Source: Erythrobacter sp. WG (lineage in GTDB: Bacteria > Pseudomonadota > Alphaproteobacteria > Sphingomonadales > Sphingomonadaceae). From it: a DNA stretch of 64,000 nucleotides. This document shows positions 43,639-52,420 of the stretch, piece after piece (positions within the stretch are counted from its first letter, which is position 1; the number at the start of each line of letters is the position of its first letter). Below the pieces are notes generated by a model, which saw nothing but the letters and a program-made list of their open reading frames with translations, was not told the DNA's origin and did not search any database. The position numbers were made by a program, and so were the translations under genes. The DNA is taken from positions 1 through 64,000 of the forward strand of contig NZ_JAPFGY010000012.1 of NCBI RefSeq assembly GCF_026586795.1, read 5' to 3'.

Positions 43639-44216
43639 AACGCCTCGCCGTCTATTGCGGCTCGGCCTCGCCCGAGGATCCGCGTTACGTCCAGCTCGCC
43701 TATGATGTCGGCGCGGAGCTTGCCCGCCGAGGCATCGGGCTCGTCTATGGCGGAGGCAAGCTTGGCCTCATGGGCGCGGTCGCCAAGGGGGCCAAGGAAG
43801 CAGGCGGCCATGTCATCGGCATCATCCCCGAAGCGCTGGTCAAGGCCGAAGTCGCCAACCATGAGTGCGATGAACTCGTCACCGTCAGCGGGATGCACGA
43901 GAGGAAGCAGCGTTTCACCGACCTCTCCGATGGCTTCGTCACCATCCCCGGCGGGGTGGGCACGATGGACGAGCTGTGGGAGGCGATCAGCTGGGCGCAG
44001 CTGGGCTATCACACCAAGCCCGTCGGCCTGCTCAACGCCTTCGGCTTCTACGACGATCTGCTCGCCTTCTACGCGACCATGGCCAAGGTCGGCTTCGTGC
44101 GGCCCGCGCATCAGAACATCCTGATCGCCGCAGACACGATCACCGATCTGCTCGCCAAGATGCAGGCCTATCAGCCCCACACCCCGATCTTCCGCATGAA
44201 GGCCGAGGAGCTCTAG
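43635..44216 (+). CDS. LOG-family protein (TIGR00730)
   Basis: 193 aa. N-terminal LAVYCGSASPEDPRYVQLAY and VYGGGKLGLMGAVAKGAKEA, with the hallmark FVTIPGGVGTMDELWEAISW (PGGxGTxxE). These enzymes act as cytokinin-nucleotide phosphoribohydrolases or nucleotide hydrolases. GTG start overlapping the DUF559 stop. It lies 8 bp before crtB, so the carotenoid and LOG genes are probably co-transcribed; the reason is unknown. Confidence 0.92.
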   Translation: MKRLAVYCGSASPEDPRYVQLAYDVGAELARRGIGLVYGGGKLGLMGAVAKGAKEAGGHVIGIIPEALVKAEVANHECDELVTVSGMHERKQRFTDLSDGFVTIPGGVGTMDELWEAISWAQLGYHTKPVGLLNAFGFYDDLLAFYATMAKVGFVRPAHQNILIAADTITDLLAKMQAYQPHTPIFRMKAEEL

Positions 44217-44224
44217 GCACCCTG

Positions 44225-45175
44225 ATGGCGGTCGATGCCAACACCCGCGCAGCGCTGGTCGAGCACGCGCGCCTGTCGATCAAGAAGGGGTCGCAGAGCT
44301 TCTCGGCGGCCGCCCGGCTGTTCGACAAGGAGACCCGCGAGCGCGCCTGGTTGCTCTACGCCTGGTGCCGCCGGGCGGACGACATTGCCGACAATCAGGA
44401 CATGGGCGGCGAATTGGGCGACCAGTCGGACCTCACCGAGCGCCTCGCCCTGATCCGCCGCCTGACTGCGCTGGCCTTCGCGGGCGAGCCGACCGGCGAC
44501 CCGGCCTTCGACGCATTGGGCGTGGTGGCGGCAGAAGTCGGCCTCACCCCGCAGATGGCCGAGGACGTGATCGCCGGCTTCCAATTGGACGCCGAGGACT
44601 GGCGCCCGCGCACGGAAGGCGACATGCTGCGCTACTGCTACCATGTCGCGGGCGCGGTGGGCGTGATGATGGCGGTGGTGATGGGCGTCTCTCCGCAAGA
44701 CCAGGAGACGCTCGACCGCGCCAACGACCTCGGCCTCGCCTTCCAGCTCTCCAACATCGCGCGCGACATCGTCGAGGATGACGCGGCGGGGCGCTGCTAT
44801 CTGCCGATCGAATGGCTGGTCGAGCAGGATATCGAGCCCGGCCAGCATACCAAGCCGCACCACCGGCAGGAACTCGCCGAAATGGCCGCGCGGCTCGTCG
44901 CCCTCGTCGAGAAGCACGAGGCGGCGGCGCGGGTGGGCGCGGCGAAGCTCCCCTTCCGCAGCCGCTGGGCGGTGCTCTCCGCCGCGCGCATCTACGGCGC
45001 GATAGGCAGGAAGGTCCGCGCGCGCGGGCCCGAGGCGTGGAACTCCCGCACCTACGTGCCGCGCGCGGAGAAGGCGCTCTATGGGGTGCGCGCCTTCCTC
45101 TCGGCAGTGCTCAACCGCGAGAAGATGCCCGAGGGCGGGATCGACTGGGGGATTGCGGATTACCGGCCACGCTGA
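44225..45175 (+). CDS. crtB: Phytoene synthase
   Basis: 316 aa. Both Asp-rich motifs: LLYAWCRRADDIADNQD and AFQLSNIARDIVEDDAAGRC. The signature YCYHVAGAVGVMM is present. Condenses two geranylgeranyl diphosphates to phytoene. ATG at 44225, 8 bp after the LOG stop. Completes crtY-crtI-(insert)-crtB. Confidence 0.96.
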   Translation: MAVDANTRAALVEHARLSIKKGSQSFSAAARLFDKETRERAWLLYAWCRRADDIADNQDMGGELGDQSDLTERLALIRRLTALAFAGEPTGDPAFDALGVVAAEVGLTPQMAEDVIAGFQLDAEDWRPRTEGDMLRYCYHVAGAVGVMMAVVMGVSPQDQETLDRANDLGLAFQLSNIARDIVEDDAAGRCYLPIEWLVEQDIEPGQHTKPHHRQELAEMAARLVALVEKHEAAARVGAAKLPFRSRWAVLSAARIYGAIGRKVRARGPEAWNSRTYVPRAEKALYGVRAFLSAVLNREKMPEGGIDWGIADYRPR

Positions 45176-45183
45176 GCCCGTCT

Positions 45184-45247
45184 CCGTTCGCCTCGAGCGA
45201 AGTCGAGAGGCCGCTCGAGGTGTCTCGACTGCGCTCGACACGAACGG
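45184..45247. repeat. Palindromic intergenic repeat, family 2 (copy 2)
   Basis: Arms CCGTTCGCCTCGAGCGAAGT and the reverse-complement-like TCTCGACTGCGCTCGACACG, 9 bp after the crtB stop. Same family as 682-746 and 51826-51896. Could act as the 3' hairpin of the crt transcript. Confidence 0.85.
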
Positions 45248-45269
45248 GGGGCGGGGCTAACCAGCGCCC

Positions 45270-45758
45270 ATGAAGACCTTCACGCTTACCGCCCTCGCCC
45301 TCACGGCAGCAGCGCCGCTCGCCGCCGCGCCCTCGCCCGAGCACGCCGCCGTCATCGCTGCGGTCGACGGCTTCTTCGTCGCCCTGCGCAGCGACGACAA
45401 GGCCGCGCTCGCCCGCGAGATGGACCCGCAGGGCCTGATTACCATTCACCACCGCATGAACCCGGCCGCGCCGAAGATCATCTTCGTGCCGGTCGCCGAT
45501 CACCTGCGCAACTGGCTCACATCCGCACCCGATGTCGACGAGCGGATGCGGTACGATAGAGTGCTGGTCGATGGCGACATGGCGCAGGTGTGGGGCCCCT
45601 ACCGCTTTATCGCGGGCGGCAGGACCACGCATTGCGGGGTCAATTCGCTGAGCCTCGTGCGGGGCGAAAGTGGCTGGAAGGTCGCCAACACCAGCTTTTC
45701 CATGGTCCCGCCCGACCAATGCGAGGCACTCGGCGCGCCGGAGGTTCCTGCGCAATGA
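45270..45758 (+). CDS. Exported NTF2/SnoaL-like protein
   Basis: 162 aa. Signal peptide (TFTLTALALTAAAPLAAA) followed by a cone-shaped NTF2-like domain: HAAVIAAVDGFFVALRSDDK, DMAQVWGPYRFIAGGRTTHC, and GESGWKVANTSFSMV. No catalytic residues can be named. Its TGA overlaps the ATG of the carboxylase alpha gene, so the two are coupled though the link is unclear. Confidence 0.85.
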   Translation: MKTFTLTALALTAAAPLAAAPSPEHAAVIAAVDGFFVALRSDDKAALAREMDPQGLITIHHRMNPAAPKIIFVPVADHLRNWLTSAPDVDERMRYDRVLVDGDMAQVWGPYRFIAGGRTTHCGVNSLSLVRGESGWKVANTSFSMVPPDQCEALGAPEVPAQ

Positions 45759-47617
45759 TCACCAAGCTCCTGATCGCCAACCGCGGCGAGATCGCCTGCC
45801 GGATCATGCGCACGGCGCGCGCGATGGGGATCGCGACCGTCGCGGTCTATTCCGATGCCGATGCCAAGGCGCTGCATGTGCGCTCCGCCGACGAGGCGGT
45901 GCATATCGGCCCCTCGCCCGCTGCCGAAAGCTATCTTGTCGGTGCCAAGATCATCGCGGCGGCAAAGCAGACGGGCGCGGATGCGATCCATCCGGGCTAC
46001 GGCTTCCTCTCGGAGAACGCCGACTTCGCGCAGGCGGTGATCGACGCAGGGCTGATCTGGGTCGGCCCAAAGCCCGCCAGCATCCGCGCGATGGGCCTGA
46101 AGGACGCGGCCAAGCAGTTGATGCGCGCAGCCGGCGTGCCGGTGACGCCGGGCTATGACGGCTCGGACCAGTCGGTCGAGCGGCTGACCAAGGAGGCCGA
46201 AGCGATCGGCTACCCCGTCCTCATCAAGGCCGTCGCGGGTGGCGGCGGCAAGGGGATGCGCAAGGTCGATGCCCCCGCCGATTTCGCCGCCGCGCTCGAA
46301 AGCTGCCGCCGCGAGGCCAGGGCCTCCTTCGGCAATGACGAAGTGCTGCTCGAAAAGTGGATCACCTCGCCCCGCCATATCGAGGTGCAGGTGTTCGGCG
46401 ATGCCCATGGCAATGTCGTCCACCTGTTCGAGCGCGACTGCTCGCTCCAGCGCCGCCACCAGAAGGTGATCGAGGAAGCCCCCGCTCCAGGCATGGACGC
46501 GGCCACCCGTGAAGCGATCTGCGCCGCCGCCGTGCGCGCCGCCAAGGCGGTCGATTACGAGGGCGCAGGCACGATCGAATTCATCGCCGACGCGAGCGAA
46601 GGCCTGCGCGCCGACCGCATCTTCTTCATGGAGATGAACACCCGCCTTCAGGTCGAACATCCTGTCACCGAGGAGATCACCGGGGTCGATCTGGTGGAGT
46701 GGCAGTTGCGCGTGGCGAGCGGCGAGGCGATCCCGCAGAAGCAGGAAGACCTCGCGATCAATGGCCACGCCATCGAAGCGCGGCTCTATGCCGAGGACCC
46801 GGCGAAGGGCTTCCTGCCGAGCACCGGCACGCTCGAGATGTTTGCCATCGACGACGGGTATGCCCGGATCGAGACCGGCGTCGCGCAGGGCGATGCGATC
46901 TCGCCCTTCTACGATCCCATGATCGCCAAGATTGTCACCCATGCCGAGAGCCGCGAACAGGCGATCTGGCGCATGGAGGATTGCCTCAGCGAGCAGCTCG
47001 TCTTCCCGGTCAGGACCAACGCACCGTTCCTGCTGCGCGCGCTGCGGTCGGAAGAGTTCATGGCGGCCCGGCTCGATACCGGTCTGATTGGGCGCAATCC
47101 GGAATGGGCCGATGCCGTGTCGCCGTCGCAGGCCGCGCGCGATCAGGCAGCACAGGCGATGCTGCACCGGGAGACCGCTGATGCTGCGGTGAGAACGCCG
47201 GGCTTCCGCCTCAACGCGCCTGCCCGGAGCGAGGTCGCGATGATGCTCGGCAACGCGGTCGTGACGGGCGACGCCGCGCGGCCCCCTGCCGGGGTTCTGC
47301 AATACGACGATGGCGAGACCGTGTGGCTGAACGAGGCAGGCGAGACCTTCGCGCTGCGCCCCTTCGCGGCGCGTGGCACCGGCCAGGCCTCCGCCGCCGA
47401 CGGTGCGATCATCGCGCCGATGCCGGGCAAGGTCATCGCGGTCGATGTCGCCGAGGGTCAGTCGGTCACCGCCGGGCAGCGGCTCATGGTGCTCGAGGCG
47501 ATGAAGATGGAGCACGCCCTTGCCGCGCCTTTCGATGGCAGGGTCGAGGGGCTGGCCGTCAGCGCCGGCGGGCAGGTGCAGGTCGAAGCGGTGCTCTGCC
47601 GGGTGGTGCCCGAATGA
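45755..47617 (+). CDS. Acyl-CoA carboxylase, biotin carboxylase/biotin carrier subunit
   Basis: 620 aa. The biotin-carboxylase domain has LLIANRGEIACRIMRTARAM, HPGYGFLSENADFAQAV, the ATP loop KAVAGGGGKGMRKV, and EMNTRLQVEHPVTEEITGVD. The C-terminal carrier domain has the biotinyl-lysine in LEAMKMEHALAAPF. Shorter than many MccA/PccA proteins because the linker domain is short. Forms a complex with the carboxyltransferase encoded after the next repeat. Substrate (methylcrotonyl-, propionyl- or other acyl-CoA) not resolved. Confidence 0.93.
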   Translation: MITKLLIANRGEIACRIMRTARAMGIATVAVYSDADAKALHVRSADEAVHIGPSPAAESYLVGAKIIAAAKQTGADAIHPGYGFLSENADFAQAVIDAGLIWVGPKPASIRAMGLKDAAKQLMRAAGVPVTPGYDGSDQSVERLTKEAEAIGYPVLIKAVAGGGGKGMRKVDAPADFAAALESCRREARASFGNDEVLLEKWITSPRHIEVQVFGDAHGNVVHLFERDCSLQRRHQKVIEEAPAPGMDAATREAICAAAVRAAKAVDYEGAGTIEFIADASEGLRADRIFFMEMNTRLQVEHPVTEEITGVDLVEWQLRVASGEAIPQKQEDLAINGHAIEARLYAEDPAKGFLPSTGTLEMFAIDDGYARIETGVAQGDAISPFYDPMIAKIVTHAESREQAIWRMEDCLSEQLVFPVRTNAPFLLRALRSEEFMAARLDTGLIGRNPEWADAVSPSQAARDQAAQAMLHRETADAAVRTPGFRLNAPARSEVAMMLGNAVVTGDAARPPAGVLQYDDGETVWLNEAGETFALRPFAARGTGQASAADGAIIAPMPGKVIAVDVAEGQSVTAGQRLMVLEAMKMEHALAAPFDGRVEGLAVSAGGQVQVEAVLCRVVPE

Positions 47618-47735
47618 TCCTCCCCTTCAGGGGAGGGGGACCACCGAAGGTGGTGGAGGGGCGGGCCACGCCGCACCCTCGCTCGCCCCTCCACCATTCT
47701 GTGCATGGTCCCCCTCCCCCAGTGGGGGAGGGTTG
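47618..47735. repeat. Family 1 palindromic repeat, inverted pair (between carboxylase subunits)
   Basis: Left arm 47618-47662 (identical to 3503-3547 over 45 bp), a 22 bp spacer, right arm 47685-47733. It begins directly at the TGA of the alpha subunit gene. The right end (GGGGGAGGG) also serves as the ribosome site for the carboxyltransferase ATG at 47736. Confidence 0.92.
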
Positions 47736-49289
47736 ATGAACTGGGCCAAGGAACTCGAAGAATTGCGCGCCCGCGAGGCGCTCGCCGAAGAGATGGGCGG
47801 CGCCGACAAGGTTGCGCGGCAGCACTCTCGCGGGAAGATGGACGCCCGCGCGCGGCTCGCCGCCTTGTGCGACGAAGGCTCCTTCCGGGAGATCGGCAAG
47901 ATTGCGGGCAGCGCCAAATATGACGCCAATGGCGACCTTGCGCACGTCACCCCCGCCCCCTTCCTGTTCGGCAAGGCCCTCATCAATGGCCGTCCGGTGG
48001 TCGCCACGGCTGATGATTTCACCATCCGCGGCGGCGCGGCGGATGCGGGGATTTCGCGCAAGATGGTGCAGGCCGAGATGATGGCGCACCAGCTCAAGCT
48101 CCCGATCATCCGCATGATCGACGGCACCGGGGGCGGCGGCAGCGTGAAAACGCTCGAACAGATCGGAGCGACCTATATCCCCGCCGTGCCCGGCTGGGGC
48201 GATGTGGTGACCAATCTCGACACGGTGCCGGTGGTCGCGCTGGCGCTGGGGCCGACAGCGGGCCTCGGCGCGGCGCGGACGGTGGCGAGCCACTATTCGA
48301 TCATGGTGAAGGGCCTCTCGCAGATCTTCGCAGCGGGCCCGGCGGTGGTCGACGGCCTCGGCGATGCCTACCGGGGCGATGCCGCCAACCACGAGGAGGC
48401 GAAGGAAGCGCTCGGCGGCAGCGCGATCCACACCCGTAACGGCGTGGTGGATGACGAAGTCGCCAGCGAGGCCGAAGCCTTCGCCCGCGCGCGGCATTTC
48501 CTCGGCTTCATGCCCGAATATGTCGGCCAGCCCGCGCCGCGCACGGCTTGCGATGATCCTGCGGACCGGCGCGAGGAGGCGCTGCTCTCCCTCGTCCCGC
48601 GCGAGGAGAAGCAGGTCTACTCGATGCGCCGCTGTCTCGACATGGTGTTCGATGCCGGCACCGTGTTCGAGATCGGCCGCCACTGGGGCCGCGCGGCGAT
48701 CACCGCATTGGCGCGGCTCGACGGCTGGCCGGTGTTCGTCATCGCCAGCGATCCCAGCTATCTCGGCGGCTCGTGGGAGGCGAAAACCAGCGAGAAGGTC
48801 GAGCGCTTCGTGCGCCTCGCCGACCAGTTTCGCCTGCCGATCGTCCACCTCGTCGACAACCCCGGTTTCATGATCGGGCGCGAGGCGGAGATGGCGGGCA
48901 CGATCCGCTACGGCGTCAATGCGATGAACGCGATCTACCGCGCCACCGTGCCACTCGCGAGCGTGGTGCTCCGCCGCGCCTATGGCATCGCGGGGAGCGC
49001 CATGAGCAATGCCGACCGGTATCAATACCGCTATTGCTGGCCGAGCGGCGACTGGGGGAGCCTGCCGATCGCGGGCGGGCTGGAGGTCGCCTACAAGGCC
49101 GAGCTGGAAGCCTCGGACGATCCCGCCGCGCTGCTGGAAGAGATTCGCGCCCGCCTCGCCAGGGTCACCTCGCCCTTCCGCTCGGCCGAACGCTTCAACG
49201 TCGAGGACATTATCGACCCGCGCGACACACGGCCCCTGCTGTGCGAGTTCGCGGGGCTGGCGTGGCGCAGGCTGGGGGCGGAGACCTAG
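47736..49289 (+). CDS. Acyl-CoA carboxylase, carboxyltransferase subunit
   Basis: 517 aa, PccB/MccB-type crotonase fold. Acyl-CoA site near IRMIDGTGGGGSVKTL and LGPTAGLGAARTVASHYSIM; carboxybiotin side near FVRLADQFRLPIVHLVDNPG and YGIAGSAMSNADRYQ. Pairs with the biotin subunit upstream. The ATG follows the repeat; a longer frame reads through the repeat and is not credible. Ends with overlapping stops (CTAG) against the MFS gene. Confidence 0.93.
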   Translation: MNWAKELEELRAREALAEEMGGADKVARQHSRGKMDARARLAALCDEGSFREIGKIAGSAKYDANGDLAHVTPAPFLFGKALINGRPVVATADDFTIRGGAADAGISRKMVQAEMMAHQLKLPIIRMIDGTGGGGSVKTLEQIGATYIPAVPGWGDVVTNLDTVPVVALALGPTAGLGAARTVASHYSIMVKGLSQIFAAGPAVVDGLGDAYRGDAANHEEAKEALGGSAIHTRNGVVDDEVASEAEAFARARHFLGFMPEYVGQPAPRTACDDPADRREEALLSLVPREEKQVYSMRRCLDMVFDAGTVFEIGRHWGRAAITALARLDGWPVFVIASDPSYLGGSWEAKTSEKVERFVRLADQFRLPIVHLVDNPGFMIGREAEMAGTIRYGVNAMNAIYRATVPLASVVLRRAYGIAGSAMSNADRYQYRYCWPSGDWGSLPIAGGLEVAYKAELEASDDPAALLEEIRARLARVTSPFRSAERFNVEDIIDPRDTRPLLCEFAGLAWRRLGAET

Positions 49290-50539
49290 TCCTCCGCCAC
49301 CGGCGGGCCGAACAGGCGCCCGCGCTCGGAATAGAGCACCAGCGCGAGGCACGCGAGCGCCGAGAACAGCAGCGCCGCCGCCAGAGGCCGAGCGGTGCCG
49401 TCATAGGCAAAGCCGATCCCCGCCCCCAGCGCCGCCCCGATCCCGCCGCGCGCGAAGCTCTGCGCCGAGCTCGCCGCGCCCGCGATGTGGCGGAAAGGCT
49501 GCATCGCGATCGAGCCGAAGTTCGCCCCGATGAAGCCCAGAAGGCTCATGTTGGCCGCCATCAGCGGAACGAAGACAGCGAGGCTCTCGTCCGGCTGCCA
49601 GGCGTAGTAGAGCTGCGCCGCCGCCACGAGGATGAAGGCGAGGATCGCGCTGTGGCTCACCCGCCGGGCGCCGAAGCGCTCGACGATCCGCGAATTCGAC
49701 CAGTTGGCAATCGCCATCGCCACCGCGCACAGCGCGAAGATCAGCGGGAAGCGCTCGCCCGCGCCGAAGGCCTCGCCGATCAGTTGCTGGGCGGAATTGA
49801 TGAAACCGAACAGCGCGCCGAACACCAGCGCTCCGCCGAACACGTAGCCCGCCGTCGCCCGCGAGGCGAGCGCGCTGCCCATGTCCCGCGCCAGCGGCGC
49901 GAGGCGGATCGGGTGGCGGTCCTCCTCGTGCAGGGTCTCGGGCAGGCGGGCGTAGATCCAGCCGGTCATCGCCACGCCCGCCGCCGCCATGCCGACGAAG
50001 ATGAAGCGCCAGTCGCCCAGCACGAGCAGGATCGCCTGCCCGATGCTGGGGGCGATGGCGGGGACGACCATGAAGATCACGAAGATGAGGCTCATCAGCC
50101 GCGCCATGCGGTCCCCGCCCACCCGGTCGCGGATGATCGCCGGGGGAAGCGCGATGATCCCTGCGGCGAAGAAGCCCTGGAAGCCGCGCAGGGCGACGAG
50201 CGTCCAGTAATCCTGCACCACCGCGCAGATCAGCGACAGGACGACATAGACCGCCAGCGCCACGAACAGCACCGGGCGCCGCCCGTAGCGGTCGGCGAAG
50301 GCGCCGGGCACCAGCGAACCGATCCCGCCCGCAAACAGATACACGCCGACGATCAGCTGGCGCTGGTTGCCCGCCGCGCCCAGATCGCTGCCGACCTGCT
50401 CGAGCGCGGGCAGCACGGCATCGATACCGAAGGCATTCAATGCCATCAGCATCGCCATCATCCACATCAGCTCGCGCTCGCCGAGCGGCTTGCGCGCGGC
50501 GGGGCGTCCGGGCGTGACAGAGGCGGGGGAGCTGACCAT
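49286..50539 (-). CDS. Bcr/CflA-type MFS drug transporter
   Basis: 417 aa with 12 helices. Motif A is GAFADRYGRRPVLFVALAVY; the N-terminal ELMWMMAMLMALNAFGIDAV and DAVLPAL are typical for Bcr/CflA (DHA1). Exports drugs or metabolites by proton antiport. The ATG at 50539 is used; the frame extends into the dinB region. Divergent from dinB across about 128 bp. Confidence 0.9.
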   Translation of the reverse strand: MVSSPASVTPGRPAARKPLGERELMWMMAMLMALNAFGIDAVLPALEQVGSDLGAAGNQRQLIVGVYLFAGGIGSLVPGAFADRYGRRPVLFVALAVYVVLSLICAVVQDYWTLVALRGFQGFFAAGIIALPPAIIRDRVGGDRMARLMSLIFVIFMVVPAIAPSIGQAILLVLGDWRFIFVGMAAAGVAMTGWIYARLPETLHEEDRHPIRLAPLARDMGSALASRATAGYVFGGALVFGALFGFINSAQQLIGEAFGAGERFPLIFALCAVAMAIANWSNSRIVERFGARRVSHSAILAFILVAAAQLYYAWQPDESLAVFVPLMAANMSLLGFIGANFGSIAMQPFRHIAGAASSAQSFARGGIGAALGAGIGFAYDGTARPLAAALLFSALACLALVLYSERGRLFGPPVAED

Positions 50540-50628
50540 CACGGTGCCCTTGCCCGCGCGCTCACCCGATGACAAAAGTTCATTTCGCATCTGCACAATA
50601 TGGTGCGCGGGCCGGATCGTTCCAGCAA

Positions 50629-50667
50629 AAGGTTCCTTCGTGCGCCCCAAGGTTCTATTCGTGCGCC
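50629..50667 (+). promoter_or_regulatory. Tandem imperfect repeat directly before dinB
   Basis: AAGGTTCCTTCGTGCGCC (50629-50646) is followed by AAGGTTCTATTCGTGCGCC (50649-50667), ending at the dinB ATG. The GTTC cores recall alphaproteobacterial LexA sites (GTTC-N7-GTTC), but the spacing here does not fit. Confidence 0.45.
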
Positions 50668-51804
50668 ATGGCAAGCGCCGCGCCGCCCGAGGACGATGAA
50701 GAGGCCGCCTTCGGTCTCAGGAAGATCATCCATGTCGACATGGACGCCTTCTTCGCGAGCGTCGAGCAGCGCGACAATCCGGAGCTTCGGGGCAAGCCGG
50801 TGGCGGTCGGCGGGGCGGGCGGGCGCGGGGTCGTCGCCGCCGCGAGCTACGAGGCGCGCAAATTCGGGGTGCGGAGCGCCATGCCCTCGGTCACCGCCAG
50901 GCGGCTGTGCCCCGACCTCATCTTCGTGAAGAGCCGCTTCGATGCCTACAAGGAAGCCAGCCGCCAGATTCGCCGGGTGTTCGAACACTACACGAGCGTG
51001 ATCGAGCCGCTGAGCCTCGACGAGGCCTATCTCGACGTCACCGACGACCGCCTCGGCATCGGCAGTGCGACGCGCATCGCCGAGCTAATCCGGCAGGAAA
51101 TCCGCGCCAAGACGCGGCTGACCGCGAGCGCGGGGGTGAGCTACAACAAGTTCCTCGCCAAGCTCGCCAGCGACCAGAACAAGCCCGATGGCCTGTGCGT
51201 GATCCGCCCCGGCGAGGGCGCGGGCTTCGTCGCCGGGCTGCCGGTGCGCCGCTTCCACGGGGTCGGCCCGCGCGCCGAGGCGCGGATGCAGGCGCTGGGC
51301 ATCGCCACAGGCGCGGATCTCGCGGCGAAGGACATCGCCTTCCTGCGCCAGCACTTCGGCAGCATGGGCGATTATCTCTACCGCGCGGCGCGGGGCATTG
51401 ACCTCAGGCCCGTGCGCGCGCACCGGATCAGGAAATCGGTGGGCGGAGAACGCACCTTCTCCGAGGACATCGGCAGCGGCGCCGCCTTGCGCGACACGCT
51501 CGAGACCATCATCGACATCGTCTGGGAGCGGATCGAGGCCGCCGGGGCCAATGGCCCGCCGGTCCGCGGGCGGACGGTGACGCTCAAGCTCAAGTTCACC
51601 GATTTCCGGATCATCACGCGGGCCGCCTCGCTCGACCGCTACGTCAGCGGCAAGGCGGAATTCGGCCGAATCGCCCGGGGCTTGCTGGAGGCGGAGCTGC
51701 CCTTGCCCAAGCCGATCCGGCTGATGGGCCTCACCCTGTCGGCGCTGGAGGGTGTGGAGGCGGAGCGACCGGCAAGGGACGAGGCGCAGCTGCGGCTGCT
51801 GTAG
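50668..51804 (+). CDS. dinB: DNA polymerase IV
   Basis: 378 aa Y-family polymerase. HVDMDAFFASVEQRDNPELR and SVIEPLSLDEAYLDVTDDRL hold the catalytic acidic residues. Helix-hairpin-helix region RRFHGVGPRAEARMQALGIA, and little-finger segment SVGGERTFSEDI. No obvious C-terminal clamp motif beyond LRLL. Error-prone bypass of damaged DNA. ATG at 50668; upstream frame lacks similarity. Confidence 0.94.
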   Translation: MASAAPPEDDEEAAFGLRKIIHVDMDAFFASVEQRDNPELRGKPVAVGGAGGRGVVAAASYEARKFGVRSAMPSVTARRLCPDLIFVKSRFDAYKEASRQIRRVFEHYTSVIEPLSLDEAYLDVTDDRLGIGSATRIAELIRQEIRAKTRLTASAGVSYNKFLAKLASDQNKPDGLCVIRPGEGAGFVAGLPVRRFHGVGPRAEARMQALGIATGADLAAKDIAFLRQHFGSMGDYLYRAARGIDLRPVRAHRIRKSVGGERTFSEDIGSGAALRDTLETIIDIVWERIEAAGANGPPVRGRTVTLKLKFTDFRIITRAASLDRYVSGKAEFGRIARGLLEAELPLPKPIRLMGLTLSALEGVEAERPARDEAQLRLL

Positions 51805-51825
51805 CTGGCCCGAGGCCCTCATCAA

Positions 51826-51896
51826 CCCGTTCGTGTCGAGCGAAGTCGAGACACCTTGTGCAAGGGGGCCTCTCGACTTCGCTCGAGGCGAACGGG
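51826..51896. repeat. Palindromic intergenic repeat, family 2 (copy 3)
   Basis: CCCGTTCGTGTCGAGCGAAG and CTTCGCTCGAGGCGAACGGG arms with a 20-odd bp middle. Lies 21 bp after the dinB stop, between convergent genes. Confidence 0.85.
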
Positions 51897-51937
51897 ATGC
51901 GGTGCCGTGCCTGCAAGCCAGACGGACGAGGCTCAGC

Positions 51938-52411
51938 TCAGCCCACCCCCCGCCCCCGCCACGCGGCGATGCGGGTGCGGGTGTGGCGGCCGAGCGGCTC
52001 GGGCAGCGAATGCGGCGGGAAGAAGCGTGCTTCCACCACCTCGCGGCCGTCGGGGCGCGGCTGGCGGTCGCACACGCCGGCGAAGATGTGCGCGGTGTGG
52101 GGGGAGCCCGACAGCACCTCCTCGATCACCGCGACGCGCTCCATCCGGGCAAGATCGATGCCCAGTTCCTCGCGTATCTCGCGCCGCGCGCATTCGAGCG
52201 GGTCCTCGCCGCGTTTCAATCCGCCGCCGGGCAGCGCCCAGACCGGCGGGCCGTAGGAATGCTTGAGCAGCAGCACATCGCCGCTGAGGTTGGTGACGAT
52301 CACGCTGACCCCGGCGATCGGCGCCTTGCGCCAGCCCCGCCAGCGATGGCGCAGCCGCGCGGCGAGCGGCAGCAGCGCGCGGTGGAGCGATGCGGGCAGC
52401 AGGTTCGGCAT
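51938..52411 (-). CDS. NUDIX hydrolase
   Basis: 157 aa. Nudix box GGGLKRGEDPLECARREIRE then ELGI is intact. N-terminal basic/hydrophobic helix (LARLRHRWRGWRKAP) could be membrane-associated. Hydrolyses nucleoside-diphosphate-linked compounds; substrate unknown. Starts 9 bp after the pgl stop on the same strand. Confidence 0.92.
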   Translation of the reverse strand: MPNLLPASLHRALLPLAARLRHRWRGWRKAPIAGVSVIVTNLSGDVLLLKHSYGPPVWALPGGGLKRGEDPLECARREIREELGIDLARMERVAVIEEVLSGSPHTAHIFAGVCDRQPRPDGREVVEARFFPPHSLPEPLGRHTRTRIAAWRGRGVG

Positions 52412-52420
52412 CGGCTCGGC

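Noticed and set aside
47520..47735. N-terminal extension of the carboxyltransferase through the repeat
   Set aside because: The extension is made of the alpha-subunit tail in another frame plus palindromic repeat. The ATG at 47736 with repeat-derived ribosome site fits the family start.
50629..50667. LexA box for dinB
   Set aside because: GTTC half-sites occur but not with 7 bp spacing, so the call was not made.
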